Source of the DNA: Pseudomonas chlororaphis
GTDB taxonomy: Bacteria; Pseudomonadota; Gammaproteobacteria; Pseudomonadales; Pseudomonadaceae
Direction of reading: 5' to 3'
NCBI GenBank assembly: GCA_001023535.1
Contig: CP011020.1
Coordinates: forward strand, 4,663,734 to 4,727,733
DNA length: 64,000 nucleotides
Positions 1 through 11,013 of the stretch are shown piece after piece (within the stretch, counting starts at the first letter, position 1; every line of letters starts with the position of its first letter). A program made the position numbers and the translations under genes. Under the pieces are notes generated by a model. It was given only the letters and a program-made list of their open reading frames with translations, was not told where the DNA came from and made no database searches.

Positions 1-124
1 TGAATTATTCTGCGCGCTTTTAGTGGACACACTAAAGCTGTAGCTTACAGAAAAAGGCTTTTTTGGTCCACCGCTAATGAGCCTTAAAGGCAGGGGAATG
101 CGACAGGCCGTCGCGAAGCGGTGC

Positions 125-157
125 AAAACGGGGCTCAGTATAACGTGAACCCCGCTT
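125..157 (-). terminator. Rho-independent terminator after dapB
   Basis: On the minus strand a 9-bp GC-rich stem (CGGGGTTCA / TGAGCCCCG, one G-T pair) with an 8-nt loop is followed by a T tract, just past the dapB stop. It would end the transcript coming from dapB. The remaining bases 1-124 hold no gene that I can see; in related genomes carA lies further along in this direction. Confidence 0.6.
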
Positions 158-166
158 TCTTTGGCA

Positions 167-982
<816 letters not shown>

Positions 983-2107
983 TTACAGATCGCCGAAGAA
1001 GCGCTTCACGCCTTCGAACCAACCGGTGGTTTTCGGGGAGTGGCTGTTGTCACCCTCCAGCGAACTGCGGAACTCCTCCAGCAACTCACGCTGGCGCCGA
1101 CTCAGGTTGACCGGCGTCTCCACCGCGACGCGGCACATCAGGTCGCCAGCGCCACCGCCGCGCACGGGCGCAACACCTTTGCCGCGGATCCGGAATTGCT
1201 TGCCGGTTTGCGTACCCTCGGGAATCTTCAACTTGACGCGACCGTCGAGGGTCGGGATCTCGAGCTCGCCACCCAAGGCCGCATCGACGAAGCTGATAGG
1301 CACTTCGCAGAACAGATGCTTGCCGTCGCGCTGGAAGATCGCGTGCTCGCGCACATTGATCACCACGTACAGGTCGCCGGTCGGGCCGCCCTGGGCACCC
1401 GCCTCGCCTTCGCCGGACAGACGAATGCGGTCACCGGTATCGACACCGGCCGGCACCTTGACCGACAGCGTCTTGTACTCTTCGACACGCCCTTCGCCGT
1501 GGCAGGAGTCGCACGGATCGGAAATGATCTTGCCCTGGCCATGGCAGCGCGGGCAGGTCTGCTGCACCGAGAAGAAGCCCTGTTGCATGCGAACCTGGCC
1601 GATGCCACCGCAGGTCGGGCACGTGACGGGCGAGGAACCCTTCTTGGCACCCGAGCCGTCGCACGGCTTGCAATTGACCAGCGTCGGCACGCGGATGTTG
1701 ACGGTGGTACCGCGCACCGCTTCTTCCAGGTTCAGCTCCAGGGTGTAGCGCAGATCGCTGCCACGCTGGGCGCCGCCACGGGCACCGCCGCGACCGCCAC
1801 CAAAGAAGTCACTGAACACGTCACCGAAAATGTCGGAGAAGTTCTGGCCGCCAAACCCGGCACCGCCGCCCCCCATGCTCGGGTCGACACCAGCATGACC
1901 ATACTGGTCGTAGGCCGCGCGCTTGCTGGAGTCGGACAGGACTTCGTAAGCCTCGTTGGCTTCCTTGAACAGTTCCTCGGACGCCTTGTCATCGGGATTA
2001 CGATCCGGGTGGTGCTTCATCGCCAGACGACGATAGGCCTTTTTCAGCTCTGCCTCGCTGGCCCCCCGCTCAACACCCAATACTTCGTAATAGTCACGCT
2101 TTGCCAT
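983..2107 (-). CDS. dnaJ: Chaperone protein DnaJ (Hsp40)
   Basis: Co-chaperone that delivers unfolded substrates to DnaK and stimulates its ATPase. The 374-aa protein shows the family layout in order: J domain (residues 1-70, with HPD in MKHHPDRNP), a Gly-rich linker with repeated GGGR/GGA, a zinc centre of four CxxCxGxG repeats ([32 protein letters not shown]), and the C-terminal substrate-binding half. The start is the ATG of [11 protein letters not shown] at 2107; the open frame runs 31 codons further upstream, but that part is not DnaJ-like. It is downstream of dnaK, separated by an unusually roomy 368-nt gap. Confidence 0.98.
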   Translation of the reverse strand: MAKRDYYEVLGVERGASEAELKKAYRRLAMKHHPDRNPDDKASEELFKEANEAYEVLSDSSKRAAYDQYGHAGVDPSMGGGGAGFGGQNFSDIFGDVFSDFFGGGRGGARGGAQRGSDLRYTLELNLEEAVRGTTVNIRVPTLVNCKPCDGSGAKKGSSPVTCPTCGGIGQVRMQQGFFSVQQTCPRCHGQGKIISDPCDSCHGEGRVEEYKTLSVKVPAGVDTGDRIRLSGEGEAGAQGGPTGDLYVVINVREHAIFQRDGKHLFCEVPISFVDAALGGELEIPTLDGRVKLKIPEGTQTGKQFRIRGKGVAPVRGGGAGDLMCRVAVETPVNLSRRQRELLEEFRSSLEGDNSHSPKTTGWFEGVKRFFGDL

Positions 2108-2475
2108 TAGTCTTTGCACTCTTATAGGACGTTCGGCAAACCTCTCCTGAACCTTGCCAAACTCGTTGAGCCCTCCCCGCAAAGGCCCAGGCCCAACCAC
2201 GTCGATTCAACGATCCTGGTCTCAAGCTCTGCATGAAAAGCGCCTGCGCGCCCCTTCATGCAAACCCACATCTTTCAGCCAGGGAACCGGCCAAAACGCG
2301 GTGTCACTTGCCCGGAAAGCAGGAGCATTCCCGTTCACACCGCCAGCGTCCGAGCACTGTCGCACGCTGTAAAAATTCATTGGCTCCAGACACGCCAACG
2401 CGGGAGCAAGCCCCCGCGCGGCGACATCCTACCAGCCACCGCACAAATGCAGTCAACCGGCCGACCAACAAGCGA
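2108..2475 (-). other. dnaK-dnaJ intergenic region with a solitary REP
   Basis: This 368-nt gap lies inside what is normally a tight operon. I see no gene in it. It holds one REP-like hairpin (2399-2418, CGCGGGAGCAAGCCCCCGCG on the plus strand). A secondary promoter for dnaJ is possible but no convincing -35/-10 pair was found. Confidence 0.5.
2399..2418. repeat. Solitary REP-like element
   Basis: A short GC-rich imperfect palindrome whose core GGGAGCAAGCCC matches the arms of the REPINs found elsewhere in the window, but here there is only one arm and no inverted partner. Confidence 0.5.
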
Positions 2476-4392
2476 TTACTTGTGGTCTTTCACTTCTTCG
2501 AACTCGGCGTCCACGACGTCGTCGGCTTTTTCGGCCGATTCGCCCTGTGCCGCCGCGCCTTCGGCAGGTTGAGCCTGCTCGGCGTACATCTTCTGGGCCA
2601 CTGGCGCGGAGACCTTGGACAGCTCTTCGATCTTCGCTTCGATGGCCGCCTTGTCGTCGCCTTTCACAGCGGCTTCCAGGGCAACCACGGCAGCTTCGAT
2701 CGCAGTCTTCTCTTCCGCGGTCACTTTGTCACCGGCGTCAGCGATCATCTTGCGAGTCGAGTGCACCAGGGCATCACCCTGGTTACGGGCGCTGGCCAGC
2801 TCTTCGAACTTGCGGTCTTCCTCGGCGTTGACTTCAGCATCGCGAACCATCTGCTGAATTTCTTCCTCGGACAGGCCGGAGTTGGCCTTGATCACGATGG
2901 ACTGGGTCTTGCCGGTGGCCTTGTCTTTCGCGCCGACGTGCAGGATGCCGTTGGCGTCGATGTCGAAGGTCACTTCGATTTGTGGCACGCCACGTGGTGC
3001 TGGTGGAATCTCGGCCAGGTCGAACTTGCCCAGGGACTTGTTCTGGGCGGCTTGCTTGCGCTCACCTTGCAGCACGTGAATGGTCACGGCGCTCTGGTTG
3101 TCGTCGGCCGTCGAGAACACCTGGGATTTCTTGGTAGGAATCGTGGTGTTCTTCTCGATCAGCGCAGTCATCACGCCACCCATGGTTTCGATACCCAGGG
3201 TCAGCGGGCTGACGTCGAGCAGCAGGACGTCCTTCACGTCACCGGCCAGAACGGCGCCCTGGATCGCAGCACCCATGGCAACGGCTTCGTCCGGGTTCAC
3301 GTCTTTACGTGCTTCCTTGCCGAAGAAATCGGTCACCAGCTTCTGGACCAGTGGCATACGGGTCTGACCGCCCACCAGGATCACGTCGTTGATCGAGCCG
3401 ACGTCGATACCGGCATCTTTCATGGCGATGCGGCAAGGTTCGATGGTGCGTTGAACCAGGTCTTCCACCAGCGCTTCGAGCTTGGCGCGGGAGATCTTCA
3501 CGTTCAAGTGCTTAGGACCGGTGGCATCTGCGGTGATGTACGGCAGGTTCACGTCGGTCGACTGGCTCGAGGACAGTTCGATCTTGGCTTTTTCAGCGGC
3601 TTCTTTCAGACGCTGCATCGCCAGCGGGTCACCCTTGAGGTTCATGCCGCTTTCTTTCTTGAACTCGTCGACGAGGTAGTCGATCAGGCGGATGTCGAAG
3701 TCTTCACCACCCAGGAACGTGTCACCGTTGGTTGCCAGTACTTCGAACTGGTGCTCGCCATCGACTTCGGCGATTTCGATCACGGAAACGTCGAAAGTAC
3801 CACCACCCAGGTCATAGACGATCACGGTGTGGTCGCCCTTGGCCTTGTCCATGCCGTAGGCCAGCGCCGCAGCGGTCGGTTCGTTGATGATACGTTTTAC
3901 ATCCAGGCCCGCGATGCGGCCGGCGTCCTTGGTGGCCTGACGCTGGCTGTCGTTGAAGTAGGCAGGCACGGTAATAACGGCTTCGGTCACCGCTTCGCCG
4001 AGGTAGTCTTCGGCGGTTTTCTTCATCTTCTTCAGGATTTCAGCCGAAATCTGTGGCGGTGCCATTTTCTGGCCGTTCACTTCGACCCAGGCGTCGCCAT
4101 TGTCAGCCTTGGCGATTTTGTAAGGCACCATCTTGATGTCTTTCTGAACAACTTCTTCGTCGAACTTGCGACCGATCAGACGCTTCACCGCGTACAGGGT
4201 GTTATGCGGATTGGTCACGGCCTGACGCTTGGCCGACTGGCCAACCAGAATTTCGCCATCGTTGGCGTACGCGATGATCGACGGCGTGGTACGCGCGCCT
4301 TCGGCGTTCTCAATCACCTTGGCCTTGCCGTTTTCCAGCACGGAGACGCACGAGTTGGTGGTCCCCAGGTCGATACCGATAATCTTGCCCAT
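2476..4392 (-). CDS. dnaK: Chaperone protein DnaK (Hsp70)
   Basis: ATP-dependent cytoplasmic Hsp70 chaperone working with DnaJ and GrpE. The 638-aa protein is full length: N-terminal actin-like ATPase starting [16 protein letters not shown], phosphate-binding [10 protein letters not shown], the linker to the substrate-binding domain near [15 protein letters not shown] (about residue 390), an alpha-helical lid, and the C-terminal acidic tail ending in EEVKDHK. It is the second gene of the grpE-dnaK-dnaJ unit, starting 101 nt after grpE, and should be heat-induced from the sigma-32 promoter ahead of grpE. Confidence 0.99.
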   Translation of the reverse strand: MGKIIGIDLGTTNSCVSVLENGKAKVIENAEGARTTPSIIAYANDGEILVGQSAKRQAVTNPHNTLYAVKRLIGRKFDEEVVQKDIKMVPYKIAKADNGDAWVEVNGQKMAPPQISAEILKKMKKTAEDYLGEAVTEAVITVPAYFNDSQRQATKDAGRIAGLDVKRIINEPTAAALAYGMDKAKGDHTVIVYDLGGGTFDVSVIEIAEVDGEHQFEVLATNGDTFLGGEDFDIRLIDYLVDEFKKESGMNLKGDPLAMQRLKEAAEKAKIELSSSQSTDVNLPYITADATGPKHLNVKISRAKLEALVEDLVQRTIEPCRIAMKDAGIDVGSINDVILVGGQTRMPLVQKLVTDFFGKEARKDVNPDEAVAMGAAIQGAVLAGDVKDVLLLDVSPLTLGIETMGGVMTALIEKNTTIPTKKSQVFSTADDNQSAVTIHVLQGERKQAAQNKSLGKFDLAEIPPAPRGVPQIEVTFDIDANGILHVGAKDKATGKTQSIVIKANSGLSEEEIQQMVRDAEVNAEEDRKFEELASARNQGDALVHSTRKMIADAGDKVTAEEKTAIEAAVVALEAAVKGDDKAAIEAKIEELSKVSAPVAQKMYAEQAQPAEGAAAQGESAEKADDVVDAEFEEVKDHK

Positions 4393-4493
4393 GTTAACTC
4401 TCCCGGAACTTGGATTTGGTTGCCGCAGCAGTGGTGGCTAACTGCGGTAGCACTTAAACGCTTGACTTATAGATGGGGCCGTTACGACCGTTT

Positions 4494-5060
4494 TCAAGCC
4501 TGCTCATCAATAGAAGGCGAAACCGGAGCTGGCGCCTTGCTGACCACGACCATGGCCGGGCGCAGCAGGCGACCGTTGAGCAGATAGCCCTTCTGGAACA
4601 CCTTCAGGACACTGTTTGGCTCGACGTCGGCACTTTCCTGCATCGCCATGGCCTGGTGATGCTCGGCGTTGAAGGGTTCGCCGTGCGGGTCGATGGCTTC
4701 CAGCTGATAACGCTTGAGGGTGTCCTGGAACATTTTCAGGGTCAGCTCGATGCCTTCGCGCATCGGACGGATGTTTTCGTCGTCCGGGCTGGACAGCTCC
4801 AGGCCGCGCTCCAGGCTGTCGATGATCGGCAGCAGGTCGCCGGCGAAACGCTCCAGGGCGAATTTGTGGGCTTTTTCCACATCCTGCTCGGCGCGACGGC
4901 GGACATTCTGCAGGTCGGCTGCCACACGCAACGCCTGATCCTGCGCGCCGGCCAATTGCTCTTCGAGCACTTGTACACGTGCTGCCAGATCATCACCCGA
5001 ATCCTGGGGAGCCTGATTGGCGTCTAGATTTTGCGTATCCTGCGTCTGTTCGTCAGCCAT
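4494..5060 (-). CDS. grpE: Nucleotide exchange factor GrpE
   Basis: Releases ADP from DnaK during the chaperone cycle. The 188-aa protein has the family layout: a variable acidic N-terminus ([16 protein letters not shown]), a long dimerising helix/coiled coil with [19 protein letters not shown] (about residues 48-66), and the beta-rich head with [12 protein letters not shown]. It is the first gene of the heat-shock operon, and a good sigma-32 promoter lies 54-83 nt upstream of its start. Confidence 0.98.
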   Translation of the reverse strand: MADEQTQDTQNLDANQAPQDSGDDLAARVQVLEEQLAGAQDQALRVAADLQNVRRRAEQDVEKAHKFALERFAGDLLPIIDSLERGLELSSPDDENIRPMREGIELTLKMFQDTLKRYQLEAIDPHGEPFNAEHHQAMAMQESADVEPNSVLKVFQKGYLLNGRLLRPAMVVVSKAPAPVSPSIDEQA

Positions 5061-5113
5061 AGATTTCTCCTTTCAATTTCGTCCGCGAGCTCGACTCGCG
5101 CTTCTGCCCCGGT

Positions 5114-5143
5114 ATATGGGGCCAGGTTTTTCAGCTTCAAGGG
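5114..5143 (-). promoter_or_regulatory. Sigma-32 heat-shock promoter for grpE-dnaK-dnaJ
   Basis: Reading the minus strand, CCCTTGAA and CCCCATAT are separated by 14 nt. This closely matches the RpoH consensus (CTTGAA, 13-14 nt, CCCCATnT) and is correctly oriented ahead of grpE. Confidence 0.85.
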
Positions 5144-5262
5144 CTTGCCGACGAATTAACCTTACAAAAAACAGCTGCATATCCATTCCAGCCAGCGCTA
5201 AGAAATGCTTCCGCTCAAGCAAATCGAGCTAAGCGAAGGCATTGTCAGGCCAAAACAAAACA

Positions 5263-5278
5263 CTGTATAAATAACCAG
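5263..5278. promoter_or_regulatory. Probable LexA (SOS) box upstream of recN
   Basis: CTGTATAAATAACCAG fits the CTGT-N8-ACAG SOS box with one mismatch in the right half. It lies 23 nt before the recN start, where LexA control is expected since recN is an SOS gene in many gammaproteobacteria. Confidence 0.6.
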
Positions 5279-5301
5279 ACCTAAAGCCTGGGAGCGGCCT
5301 T

Positions 5302-6975
5302 ATGCTGGTGCACCTGTCCGTACACAACTACGCCATCGTCGAACACCTCGACCTCGAACTCGATCGAGGCATGAGCGTGATCACCGGTGAAACCGGTGCC
5401 GGCAAATCGATCATGCTCGACGCCCTGGGCCTGACGCTGGGCGATCGCGCCGACAACGGCGTGGTGCGTCCCGGCGCGGACAAGGCCGACATCCTGGCGA
5501 CCTTCGACCTGGTCGACATCCCCGAAGCCAGTGCCTGGCTGGCCGAGCGCGACCTGGACACCGACGGCCTGTGCATCTTGCGCCGGGTCATCACGGCGGA
5601 AGGCCGCTCGCGAGGCTACATCAACGGCACGCCCTGCCCACTGGGCGACCTCAAGGCCCTGGGCGAACTGCTGATCGACATCCATAGCCAGCACGAACAC
5701 CAATCCCTGCTCAAGACCGACACCCATCGACGCCTGCTCGACGAGTACGCCGGTGCCACCGACCTGGCGCGCCAGGTTCAACTGGCGGCCCAGCGCTGGC
5801 GACAAACGCGCCAGGAACTGGACCGACTGTCCAACTCCGGCGACGAACAACGGGCGCGCCACCAACTGCTGAGCTATCAGCTCGAGGAGCTGGAAAACCT
5901 GGCCCTGGGCGAAAATGAACTGGAAGAGCTGGAGCAGGAACACAAGAACCTGACCAACGCCGAAGCCCTGCTGGGCATCTGCCGCCAGGTCGTGGAGCAG
6001 TGCAGCGAAAGCGATTCGGGAAACGTGCTCAATGCGCTGACCGCCAGCCTGAATCGACTCACCAGCGTGAACAACTCGGTCGGAGCCCTGAACGAAGCGA
6101 CCAACCTGCTGACGAGTGCACAGATTCAGGTCGAGGAAGCCGTCGGGGAACTGAACCGCTTCCTCGACCACTTCGATGCCGACCCAGCGCGCCTGCAATA
6201 CCTGGAAGAGCGGCTGGATACCATCTATACCCTGGCACGCAAGCATCGCGTCCAGCCGACCGACGTCGTCGAACTTCAGCAACGCCTGCTGGAGGAACTG
6301 GAAACCCTGAACGCCAACGATGAGTCCATCGAGCGCCTGGGGGAGGAACTGGCATCCTACGCCCGTCATTACCAGGAAAAGGCCAAGGAGCTCAGCGCAC
6401 TTCGGCAGCAGGCCGCCACCGGGCTGGCCAGCGCCGTGGAACAGGAAATCCAGCGCCTGGGCATGCCCGGGGGCCGCTTCACCATCGAGCTGAAACCCAA
6501 CGCCAGCGATGAACTCCAGCCCAACGGATTGGAGCAAGTGGAATTGCTGGTCAGCGCCAACCCCGGGCAACCGCTCAAGGCCCTGGCAAAAGTCGCCTCG
6601 GGCGGTGAGTTGTCACGGATCAGCCTGGCCATCCAGGTCATCACGGCGCAGACCTCGCGCGTGCCGACACTGGTCTTCGACGAAGTGGACGTGGGCATCG
6701 GCGGCCCGACGGCGGAGATTGTCGGCCAGTTGCTGCGCCGACTGGGGGAGCGCGGTCAGGTGCTGACCGTCACTCACTTGCCCCAAGTGGCCGCCCAAGG
6801 GCACCAGCATCTATTTGTGCATAAGGTGCGCGGCGAGGATGCCACCCGAACGGCCGTGTCCAAGCTCAACAAGAGCGAGCGCGTGGAGGAAGTGGCTCGA
6901 ATGCTGGGAGGGATCGACCTCACCAAGGAATCCCTGGCCCACGCGAAAAAAATGGTCATCGCCGCAAAAACCTGA
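5302..6975 (+). CDS. recN: DNA repair protein RecN (SMC-like ATPase)
   Basis: SMC-family ATPase that acts in double-strand break repair with RecA. The 557-aa protein has the split ABC ATPase: Walker A GETGAGKS near residue 30 at the N-terminus, central coiled-coil arms rich in Glu/Gln/Leu (about residues 150-370), and the C-terminal signature ASGGELSRISLAI with Walker B VFDEVDVGIGG. Length is normal. It diverges from grpE and has a LexA-like box just upstream. A strong hairpin terminator follows. Confidence 0.97.
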   Translation: MLVHLSVHNYAIVEHLDLELDRGMSVITGETGAGKSIMLDALGLTLGDRADNGVVRPGADKADILATFDLVDIPEASAWLAERDLDTDGLCILRRVITAEGRSRGYINGTPCPLGDLKALGELLIDIHSQHEHQSLLKTDTHRRLLDEYAGATDLARQVQLAAQRWRQTRQELDRLSNSGDEQRARHQLLSYQLEELENLALGENELEELEQEHKNLTNAEALLGICRQVVEQCSESDSGNVLNALTASLNRLTSVNNSVGALNEATNLLTSAQIQVEEAVGELNRFLDHFDADPARLQYLEERLDTIYTLARKHRVQPTDVVELQQRLLEELETLNANDESIERLGEELASYARHYQEKAKELSALRQQAATGLASAVEQEIQRLGMPGGRFTIELKPNASDELQPNGLEQVELLVSANPGQPLKALAKVASGGELSRISLAIQVITAQTSRVPTLVFDEVDVGIGGPTAEIVGQLLRRLGERGQVLTVTHLPQVAAQGHQHLFVHKVRGEDATRTAVSKLNKSERVEEVARMLGGIDLTKESLAHAKKMVIAAKT

Positions 6976-7002
6976 CATACGACCGATAAAAGCCACAAAG
7001 CA

Positions 7003-7034
7003 AGAAGGCGACCCTGGGGTCGCCTTCTATCGTT
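7003..7034 (+). terminator. Terminator after recN
   Basis: Perfect 11-bp stem AGAAGGCGACC / GGTCGCCTTCT with a 4-nt loop (CTGG), followed shortly by TTTT. It sits between the convergent recN and fur genes. Confidence 0.75.
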
Positions 7035-7061
7035 TTGGGAGCCGTGGCTCACGCAACGTGC

Positions 7062-7466
7062 TTACTTCTTTTTGCGCACGTGCAGGACGAGATGGTGGTC
7101 GATCAACTCGAAGCCATACTCCTCAGCAATTGCCTTTTGCAGCTTTTCGATTTCCGGGCTGACGAATTCGATGACCTCACGGGTTTCCACGTTCACCATG
7201 TGATCGTGATGCTCCCCGTCAGCCAATTCGAAGACCGCATGACCGCCATCGAAATTGTGACGAGCCACAAGACCCGCTGCCTCGAATTGAGTCAGGACAC
7301 GGTAAACCGTGGCCAGACCAACGTCCTCGCCAGCTTCCATAAGCGCCTTGTAGACGTCTTCGGCACTCATGTGGCGTTGCTCGGCAGAATCGAGCATTTG
7401 TAGAATCTTGACCCGTGGCAGGGTCACTTTGAGGCCGGCTTTGCGTAGTTCGCTATTTTCAACCAT
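7062..7466 (-). CDS. fur: Ferric uptake regulator Fur
   Basis: Fe(II)-dependent repressor of iron-acquisition genes. The 134-aa protein shows the winged-helix N-terminus (MVENSELRKAGLKVTLPRVK; GLATVYRVLTQFEAAGLV) and the metal-binding, dimerising C-terminal half with GEHHDHM, then YGFELIDHHLVLHV. It lacks the CxxC zinc pairs of many Fur proteins, as is usual for Pseudomonas Fur. It diverges from omlA, the conserved arrangement in the genus. Likely targets in this window are the fecI promoter at 47.4 kb and perhaps its diverged copy at 34.7 kb. Confidence 0.97.
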   Translation of the reverse strand: MVENSELRKAGLKVTLPRVKILQMLDSAEQRHMSAEDVYKALMEAGEDVGLATVYRVLTQFEAAGLVARHNFDGGHAVFELADGEHHDHMVNVETREVIEFVSPEIEKLQKAIAEEYGFELIDHHLVLHVRKKK

Positions 7467-7563
7467 GGTCAGCTTTCTCGCGATGCTGCTTCGCAGCTTC
7501 TCTTAATGCGGGTATGATCGGCGTTTACGTTGTCCCAGCCAAGATAGTGGAAGTCGCCCACCG

Positions 7564-8091
7564 ATGCAAAACACCAAGCTCTTGCTAACCAGTTTCACCT
7601 TCGTGGGACTGCTCGCACTCGCCGGTTGTTCATTCCCCGGGGTTTACAAAATCGACATCCAGCAGGGCAATGTCGTCACGCAGGACATGATAGACCAGTT
7701 ACGCCCGGGAATGACCCGCCGGCAAGTACGGTTTATCATGGGCAACCCCCTGCTCGCCGACACGTTCCATGCCGATCGCTGGGATTATCTGTACAGCTTG
7801 CAGCCAGGTGGCGGTGAGCGCCAACAGGAACGCATCAGCGTTATCTTCAATGGCAATGACCAACTCGTCAGCCTGTCGGGCGACTTCATGCCCGGTGTGA
7901 GCCGCGACGAGGCCATCATGGGCAAGGACAGCGGCACGACCGTTACCGATCCGACCCAGAACGCCGAAAAGCCGAAACCGGAAAAACCGGCCAAGCCAGG
8001 ATCGCTGCTGGACCAGATCCAGAAGGATGTGGACAACGTCGAGACCGTACCCGTCCCGACGCCAGAACCGCTGGACACCTCGCCGCAATAA
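7564..8091 (+). CDS. bamE: Outer-membrane lipoprotein OmlA/BamE
   Basis: Small lipoprotein of the beta-barrel assembly (BAM) complex, in the periplasmic leaflet of the outer membrane. The 175-aa protein begins with a lipoprotein signal whose lipobox LAGC places the lipidated cysteine at residue 22. The SmpA/OmlA domain follows (about residues 30-115, with the conserved [16 protein letters not shown] and FIMGNPLL). The tail is a low-complexity Pro/Glu/Lys stretch, longer than in enteric BamE but usual in Pseudomonas. It diverges from fur; the 97-nt gap must hold both promoters. Confidence 0.95.
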   Translation: MQNTKLLLTSFTFVGLLALAGCSFPGVYKIDIQQGNVVTQDMIDQLRPGMTRRQVRFIMGNPLLADTFHADRWDYLYSLQPGGGERQQERISVIFNGNDQLVSLSGDFMPGVSRDEAIMGKDSGTTVTDPTQNAEKPKPEKPAKPGSLLDQIQKDVDNVETVPVPTPEPLDTSPQ

Positions 8092-8102
8092 TCGGCGACA
8101 TG

Positions 8103-8128
8103 AAAAAACCCGGCATGCCGGGTTTTTT
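8103..8128. terminator. Bidirectional terminator between omlA and rnfH
   Basis: A perfect palindrome AAAAAACCCGGC / GCCGGGTTTTTT with a 2-nt centre. The A/T flanks make it work in both directions for the convergent omlA and ratA-rnfH transcripts. Confidence 0.85.
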
Positions 8129-8147
8129 ATTGCCTCGATTCGACGGA

Positions 8148-8450
8148 CTACTGCTCGGACTGGCGCGCTTGCGCTGCCTTGAGGGCACGCAGGCGACGAA
8201 TCTCCTTCGGATCCGCCAACAGCGGCCGGTAGATTTCCAGGCGATCGGCGGCTTGCACCAGCTGGTTCTCGGGATCGGCAACCACCTTGCCAAAGATCCC
8301 GACCGGGCAGGTCGCCAGATCGAGTTCAGGGAAGGCTTCGGCTACCCCGGAGGCCGTCAACGCCGCGCGCAGGCTCGTACCTTCCGGCACCGCGAATGCG
8401 CGCAAGAACTGGCGCTCCAAGCACGCGTACACCACTTCGACTTCAATCAA
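8148..8450 (-). CDS. rnfH: RnfH/RatB family ubiquitin-fold protein
   Basis: A 100-aa beta-grasp (ubiquitin-like) protein of the RnfH family, recognised by the N-terminal IEVEVVYACLERQFL, the central VGIFGKVV and the conserved RLEIYRPLLADPKEIRR near residue 80. The molecular role is unknown; the family is named after its neighbourhood with rnf genes or ratA. Here it overlaps the ratA stop by 4 nt (ATGA), so the two are translationally coupled. It is not a typical antitoxin, although the pair has been labelled RatAB. Confidence 0.92.
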   Translation of the reverse strand: MIEVEVVYACLERQFLRAFAVPEGTSLRAALTASGVAEAFPELDLATCPVGIFGKVVADPENQLVQAADRLEIYRPLLADPKEIRRLRALKAAQARQSEQ

Positions 8451-8890
8451 CGCTTGAGCTCTGCGTTCTGCTTGGCACGCTGGCAGAACGCATCGACCAG
8501 GGTGTTGGCCGCCTGGTTGAACAGCGGCCCCAGCGTCGCCCGCACCAGTGGACCGGCGTAATCGAAGGACAAGTCCAGGCTGATCTTGCAGGCCTTGTCG
8601 CCCAGAGGCTTGAACACCCAGACGCCGTGGAGCTGGTTGAACGGCCCCTCCTCCAGATTCATTTCAATGGACTGCCCCGGCACCAGGGTGTTGCGCGTAA
8701 CAAAGCGCTGGCTCAACCCACCCTTGGCAATATCGAGACTGGCGCGCATGTGGGTGCCGGAGCTCTCCAGCACCTCGGCGGACGAGCACCACGGCAGGAA
8801 CTGTGGATAACTGGCCACATCGTTGACCAGGTCGTACAGCGCCTGCGCCGGGTAAGGCAGCAAGGCCGAGCGTTGAATATGTGTCGTCAT
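8447..8890 (-). CDS. ratA: RatA/COQ10-type START-fold protein
   Basis: A 147-aa START/polyketide-cyclase-fold protein of the RatA/COQ10 family. In E. coli RatA is reported to block association of ribosomal subunits, while COQ10 homologues bind ubiquinone; which applies here cannot be told. Family marks are QRSALLPYPAQALYDLVNDV at the N-terminus, YPQFLPWC around residue 28 and FNQLHGVWVFKPLGD. The start chosen is the ATG of MTTHIQRSAL at 8890; ten further codons upstream do not match the family. It faces away from smpB, the usual gammaproteobacterial arrangement, here with a transporter gene between them. Confidence 0.93.
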   Translation of the reverse strand: MTTHIQRSALLPYPAQALYDLVNDVASYPQFLPWCSSAEVLESSGTHMRASLDIAKGGLSQRFVTRNTLVPGQSIEMNLEEGPFNQLHGVWVFKPLGDKACKISLDLSFDYAGPLVRATLGPLFNQAANTLVDAFCQRAKQNAELKR

Positions 8891-8897
8891 GTAAGCG

Positions 8898-10301
8898 TCA
8901 CTTCCACAGCTGGGCGGCAAACACTACGAGAATGCCGATGGGCGCCACGTAGCGCATCAAGAACAGGCTCAAGGCAAACAATACAGGGCTGCGCAGCGAC
9001 AATTCATCACGCACCGCCTCACGCCCCATGACCCATCCTGCAAACACCACGAAACACAAACCGCCCAATGGCAGCATGATCCGTGATGTGAAGAAATCAA
9101 TCACGCCGAAGAAATCCAGTCCTCCGGTTGCTCCCCACTGGTAGAGATGGAACAAGCCGCCTTCGTTCACGAAAAACTTCGCCTGTTTCCATATATTGAA
9201 GGAAAACACCGTGCCCAGGCCTACGAACCAGCAGGTGAAAGCCAGCCAGAAGGTGACCCAGGCGCGACCGATTCGAGTCCGTTCCACCAGGTAAGCCACC
9301 ATGGGTTCCAGCAGGGAAATCGCCGAACTCCAGGCCGCGATGGCCACCAGCACGAAAAACACCACGCCCATGACTTGGCCGAACGCCATGCTACCGAAGG
9401 CAAAGGGCAGGCTGACGAACATCAACCCCGGTCCTTCGCTGGGGTTGAGGCCGGCGGCGAACACAATCGGAAACAAAGCCACGCCCGCCATCAGCGACAC
9501 GAAGGTGTCCAGCAGCGCGACACCGACGACGGTGCGGGTAAGCGAAGCGTTCTTGGGCATGTAGGCGCCGTAGATCATGATCGAGCCGACCCCCACGCTC
9601 AGCGAGAAGAACGCGTGCCCCATGGCCGGCAGCAAGCCATCCAGGACTTTCTCCGGCTTGAAATCGAACATGAAGTGCAGGCCTTCCATGAAGTGCCCGG
9701 TGGTCATGCTGTAGCCCAGCAGCACCAGGATCATCACGAACAGCAGCGGCATCATGATTCGCAAGCTGCGCTCAAGCCCGGCCACCACGCCTTTGGCGAT
9801 CACCACCGCCGACAGCACCATGAAGATCGTATGCCAGAGGGTCAACCGCCAGGGATCATCGATGACCTTGCCGAAATACGCTCCGACCTGGTCAGGCGCG
9901 ACGCCCTGGAAATCGCCGCGGCCCATGTCGATGATGTAGTCCAGCGACCAGCCGCCGACCACGCTATAGAAAGACAGGATCAACAAGGCCGTGATCATTC
10001 CGGCGAAGGCGCCCCACGACCACTTGGTCGAGTGCCCGGCTTCCACCGCGAGCACCTTCAAGGCATTGGCCGGACTTTGCCGGGCGCGGCGACCGATCAG
10101 GGTCTCGGCGAGCATGACCGGCGCGCCGATGAGTGCGATGCACGCCAGGAACATCAATACGAAGGCGCCGCCACCGTAGACCCCGACCATGTACGGAAAC
10201 TTCCAGATACTACCCAGCCCCACCGCAGAACCGGTCGCAGCGAGTATGAAGACCCAGCGGCTAGCCCAACTGCCGTGGACAGAAACCTTGTCTGTCGACA
10301 T
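8898..10301 (-). CDS. Sodium-dependent transporter, NSS/SNF family
   Basis: Inner-membrane sodium symporter of the neurotransmitter:sodium symporter family, probably for an amino acid or related solute; the substrate cannot be read. The 467-aa protein starts with the family hallmark [20 protein letters not shown], which forms TM1 and the Na+/substrate site, followed by [16 protein letters not shown]. About eleven to twelve hydrophobic segments are visible, including [20 protein letters not shown] at the C-terminus. The start is the ATG of [10 protein letters not shown] at 10301. It ends 7 nt before ratA starts, on the same strand, so read-through into ratA-rnfH is likely. Confidence 0.92.
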   Translation of the reverse strand: MSTDKVSVHGSWASRWVFILAATGSAVGLGSIWKFPYMVGVYGGGAFVLMFLACIALIGAPVMLAETLIGRRARQSPANALKVLAVEAGHSTKWSWGAFAGMITALLILSFYSVVGGWSLDYIIDMGRGDFQGVAPDQVGAYFGKVIDDPWRLTLWHTIFMVLSAVVIAKGVVAGLERSLRIMMPLLFVMILVLLGYSMTTGHFMEGLHFMFDFKPEKVLDGLLPAMGHAFFSLSVGVGSIMIYGAYMPKNASLTRTVVGVALLDTFVSLMAGVALFPIVFAAGLNPSEGPGLMFVSLPFAFGSMAFGQVMGVVFFVLVAIAAWSSAISLLEPMVAYLVERTRIGRAWVTFWLAFTCWFVGLGTVFSFNIWKQAKFFVNEGGLFHLYQWGATGGLDFFGVIDFFTSRIMLPLGGLCFVVFAGWVMGREAVRDELSLRSPVLFALSLFLMRYVAPIGILVVFAAQLWK

Positions 10302-10419
10302 CGTGATCACGCCCAAGCGTTCAAAAAAGAGGCCGCATTGTCCGGGATTCACTCAAGGTGCTCAAGCATGCAGGTTCACCGTAGCCGACACGCACGCAAC
10401 TGCCTATAATGCCGCCCCT

Positions 10420-10902
10420 ATGGCTAAACAGAAGAAACACCCCACAGGGACCATCGCGCAAAATAAAAAGGCGCGACACGACTACTTCATCGAACAACGT
10501 TTCGAGGCTGGCATGGTCCTGGCCGGCTGGGAAGTAAAGAGCCTGCGCGCCGGCAAGGCGCAACTGGTGGACAGCTACGTACTGCTCAAGGACGGCGAAG
10601 CCTGGCTGCTGGGCAGTCACATCACCCCGCTGACCACGGCCAGCACCCACGTGATTGCCGACCCGGTACGCTCGCGCAAGCTGCTGCTCAACAAGCGCGA
10701 GCTGGAAAAGCTCTTCGCCTCCGTGCAGCAGAAAGGCTACACCTGCGTCTGTACGTCGCTGTACTGGAGCAAGCACCTGATCAAGTGCGAGATTGCGCTG
10801 GGCAAGGGCAAGAAGGAATACGACAAGCGCGATACCGAACGCGAGCGCGACGCCGGGCGTGAACTGCAGCGTGCGGTGCGCAACAAGGGCAAGGAAGACT
10901 AG
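10420..10902 (+). CDS. smpB: SsrA-binding protein SmpB
   Basis: Binds tmRNA and places it in the A site of stalled ribosomes for trans-translation. The 160-aa protein matches the family end to end: [34 protein letters not shown], the ring of beta strands, and the basic C-terminal tail [14 protein letters not shown] that enters the mRNA channel. The start is the ATG of MAKQKKHP, the family start. Its RNA partner ssrA lies 9.2 kb downstream in this window, after the lactate locus. Confidence 0.98.
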   Translation: MAKQKKHPTGTIAQNKKARHDYFIEQRFEAGMVLAGWEVKSLRAGKAQLVDSYVLLKDGEAWLLGSHITPLTTASTHVIADPVRSRKLLLNKRELEKLFASVQQKGYTCVCTSLYWSKHLIKCEIALGKGKKEYDKRDTERERDAGRELQRAVRNKGKED

Positions 10903-10918
10903 CCCTCGGAAAATCGAA

Positions 10919-11004
10919 TGTGGGAGCTTGCTCGCGATAACGGCGGGTCAGTCAACATCGATGTTGATTGAAAGTACGCCATCGCGAGCAAGCTCGCTCC
11001 CACA
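10919..11004. repeat. REPIN (inverted REP doublet)
   Basis: Two REP arms in inverted orientation, TGTGGGAGCTTGCTCGCGAT and ATCGCGAGCAAGCTCGCTCC, enclose about 40 nt containing the small palindrome CAACATCGATGTTG. It lies between the smpB and lldR 3' ends, a typical location. It belongs to the same class as the two copies at 55.2-55.4 kb. Confidence 0.85.
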
Positions 11005-11013
11005 GGATCGAAT

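Noticed and set aside
2233..4587. 784-codon plus-strand frame opposite dnaK
   Set aside because: Antisense shadow of dnaK; composition rich in His/Val/Gly as expected from the reversed codons.
5281..6570. 429-codon minus-strand frame opposite recN
   Set aside because: Shadow of recN; no independent start signal or family.
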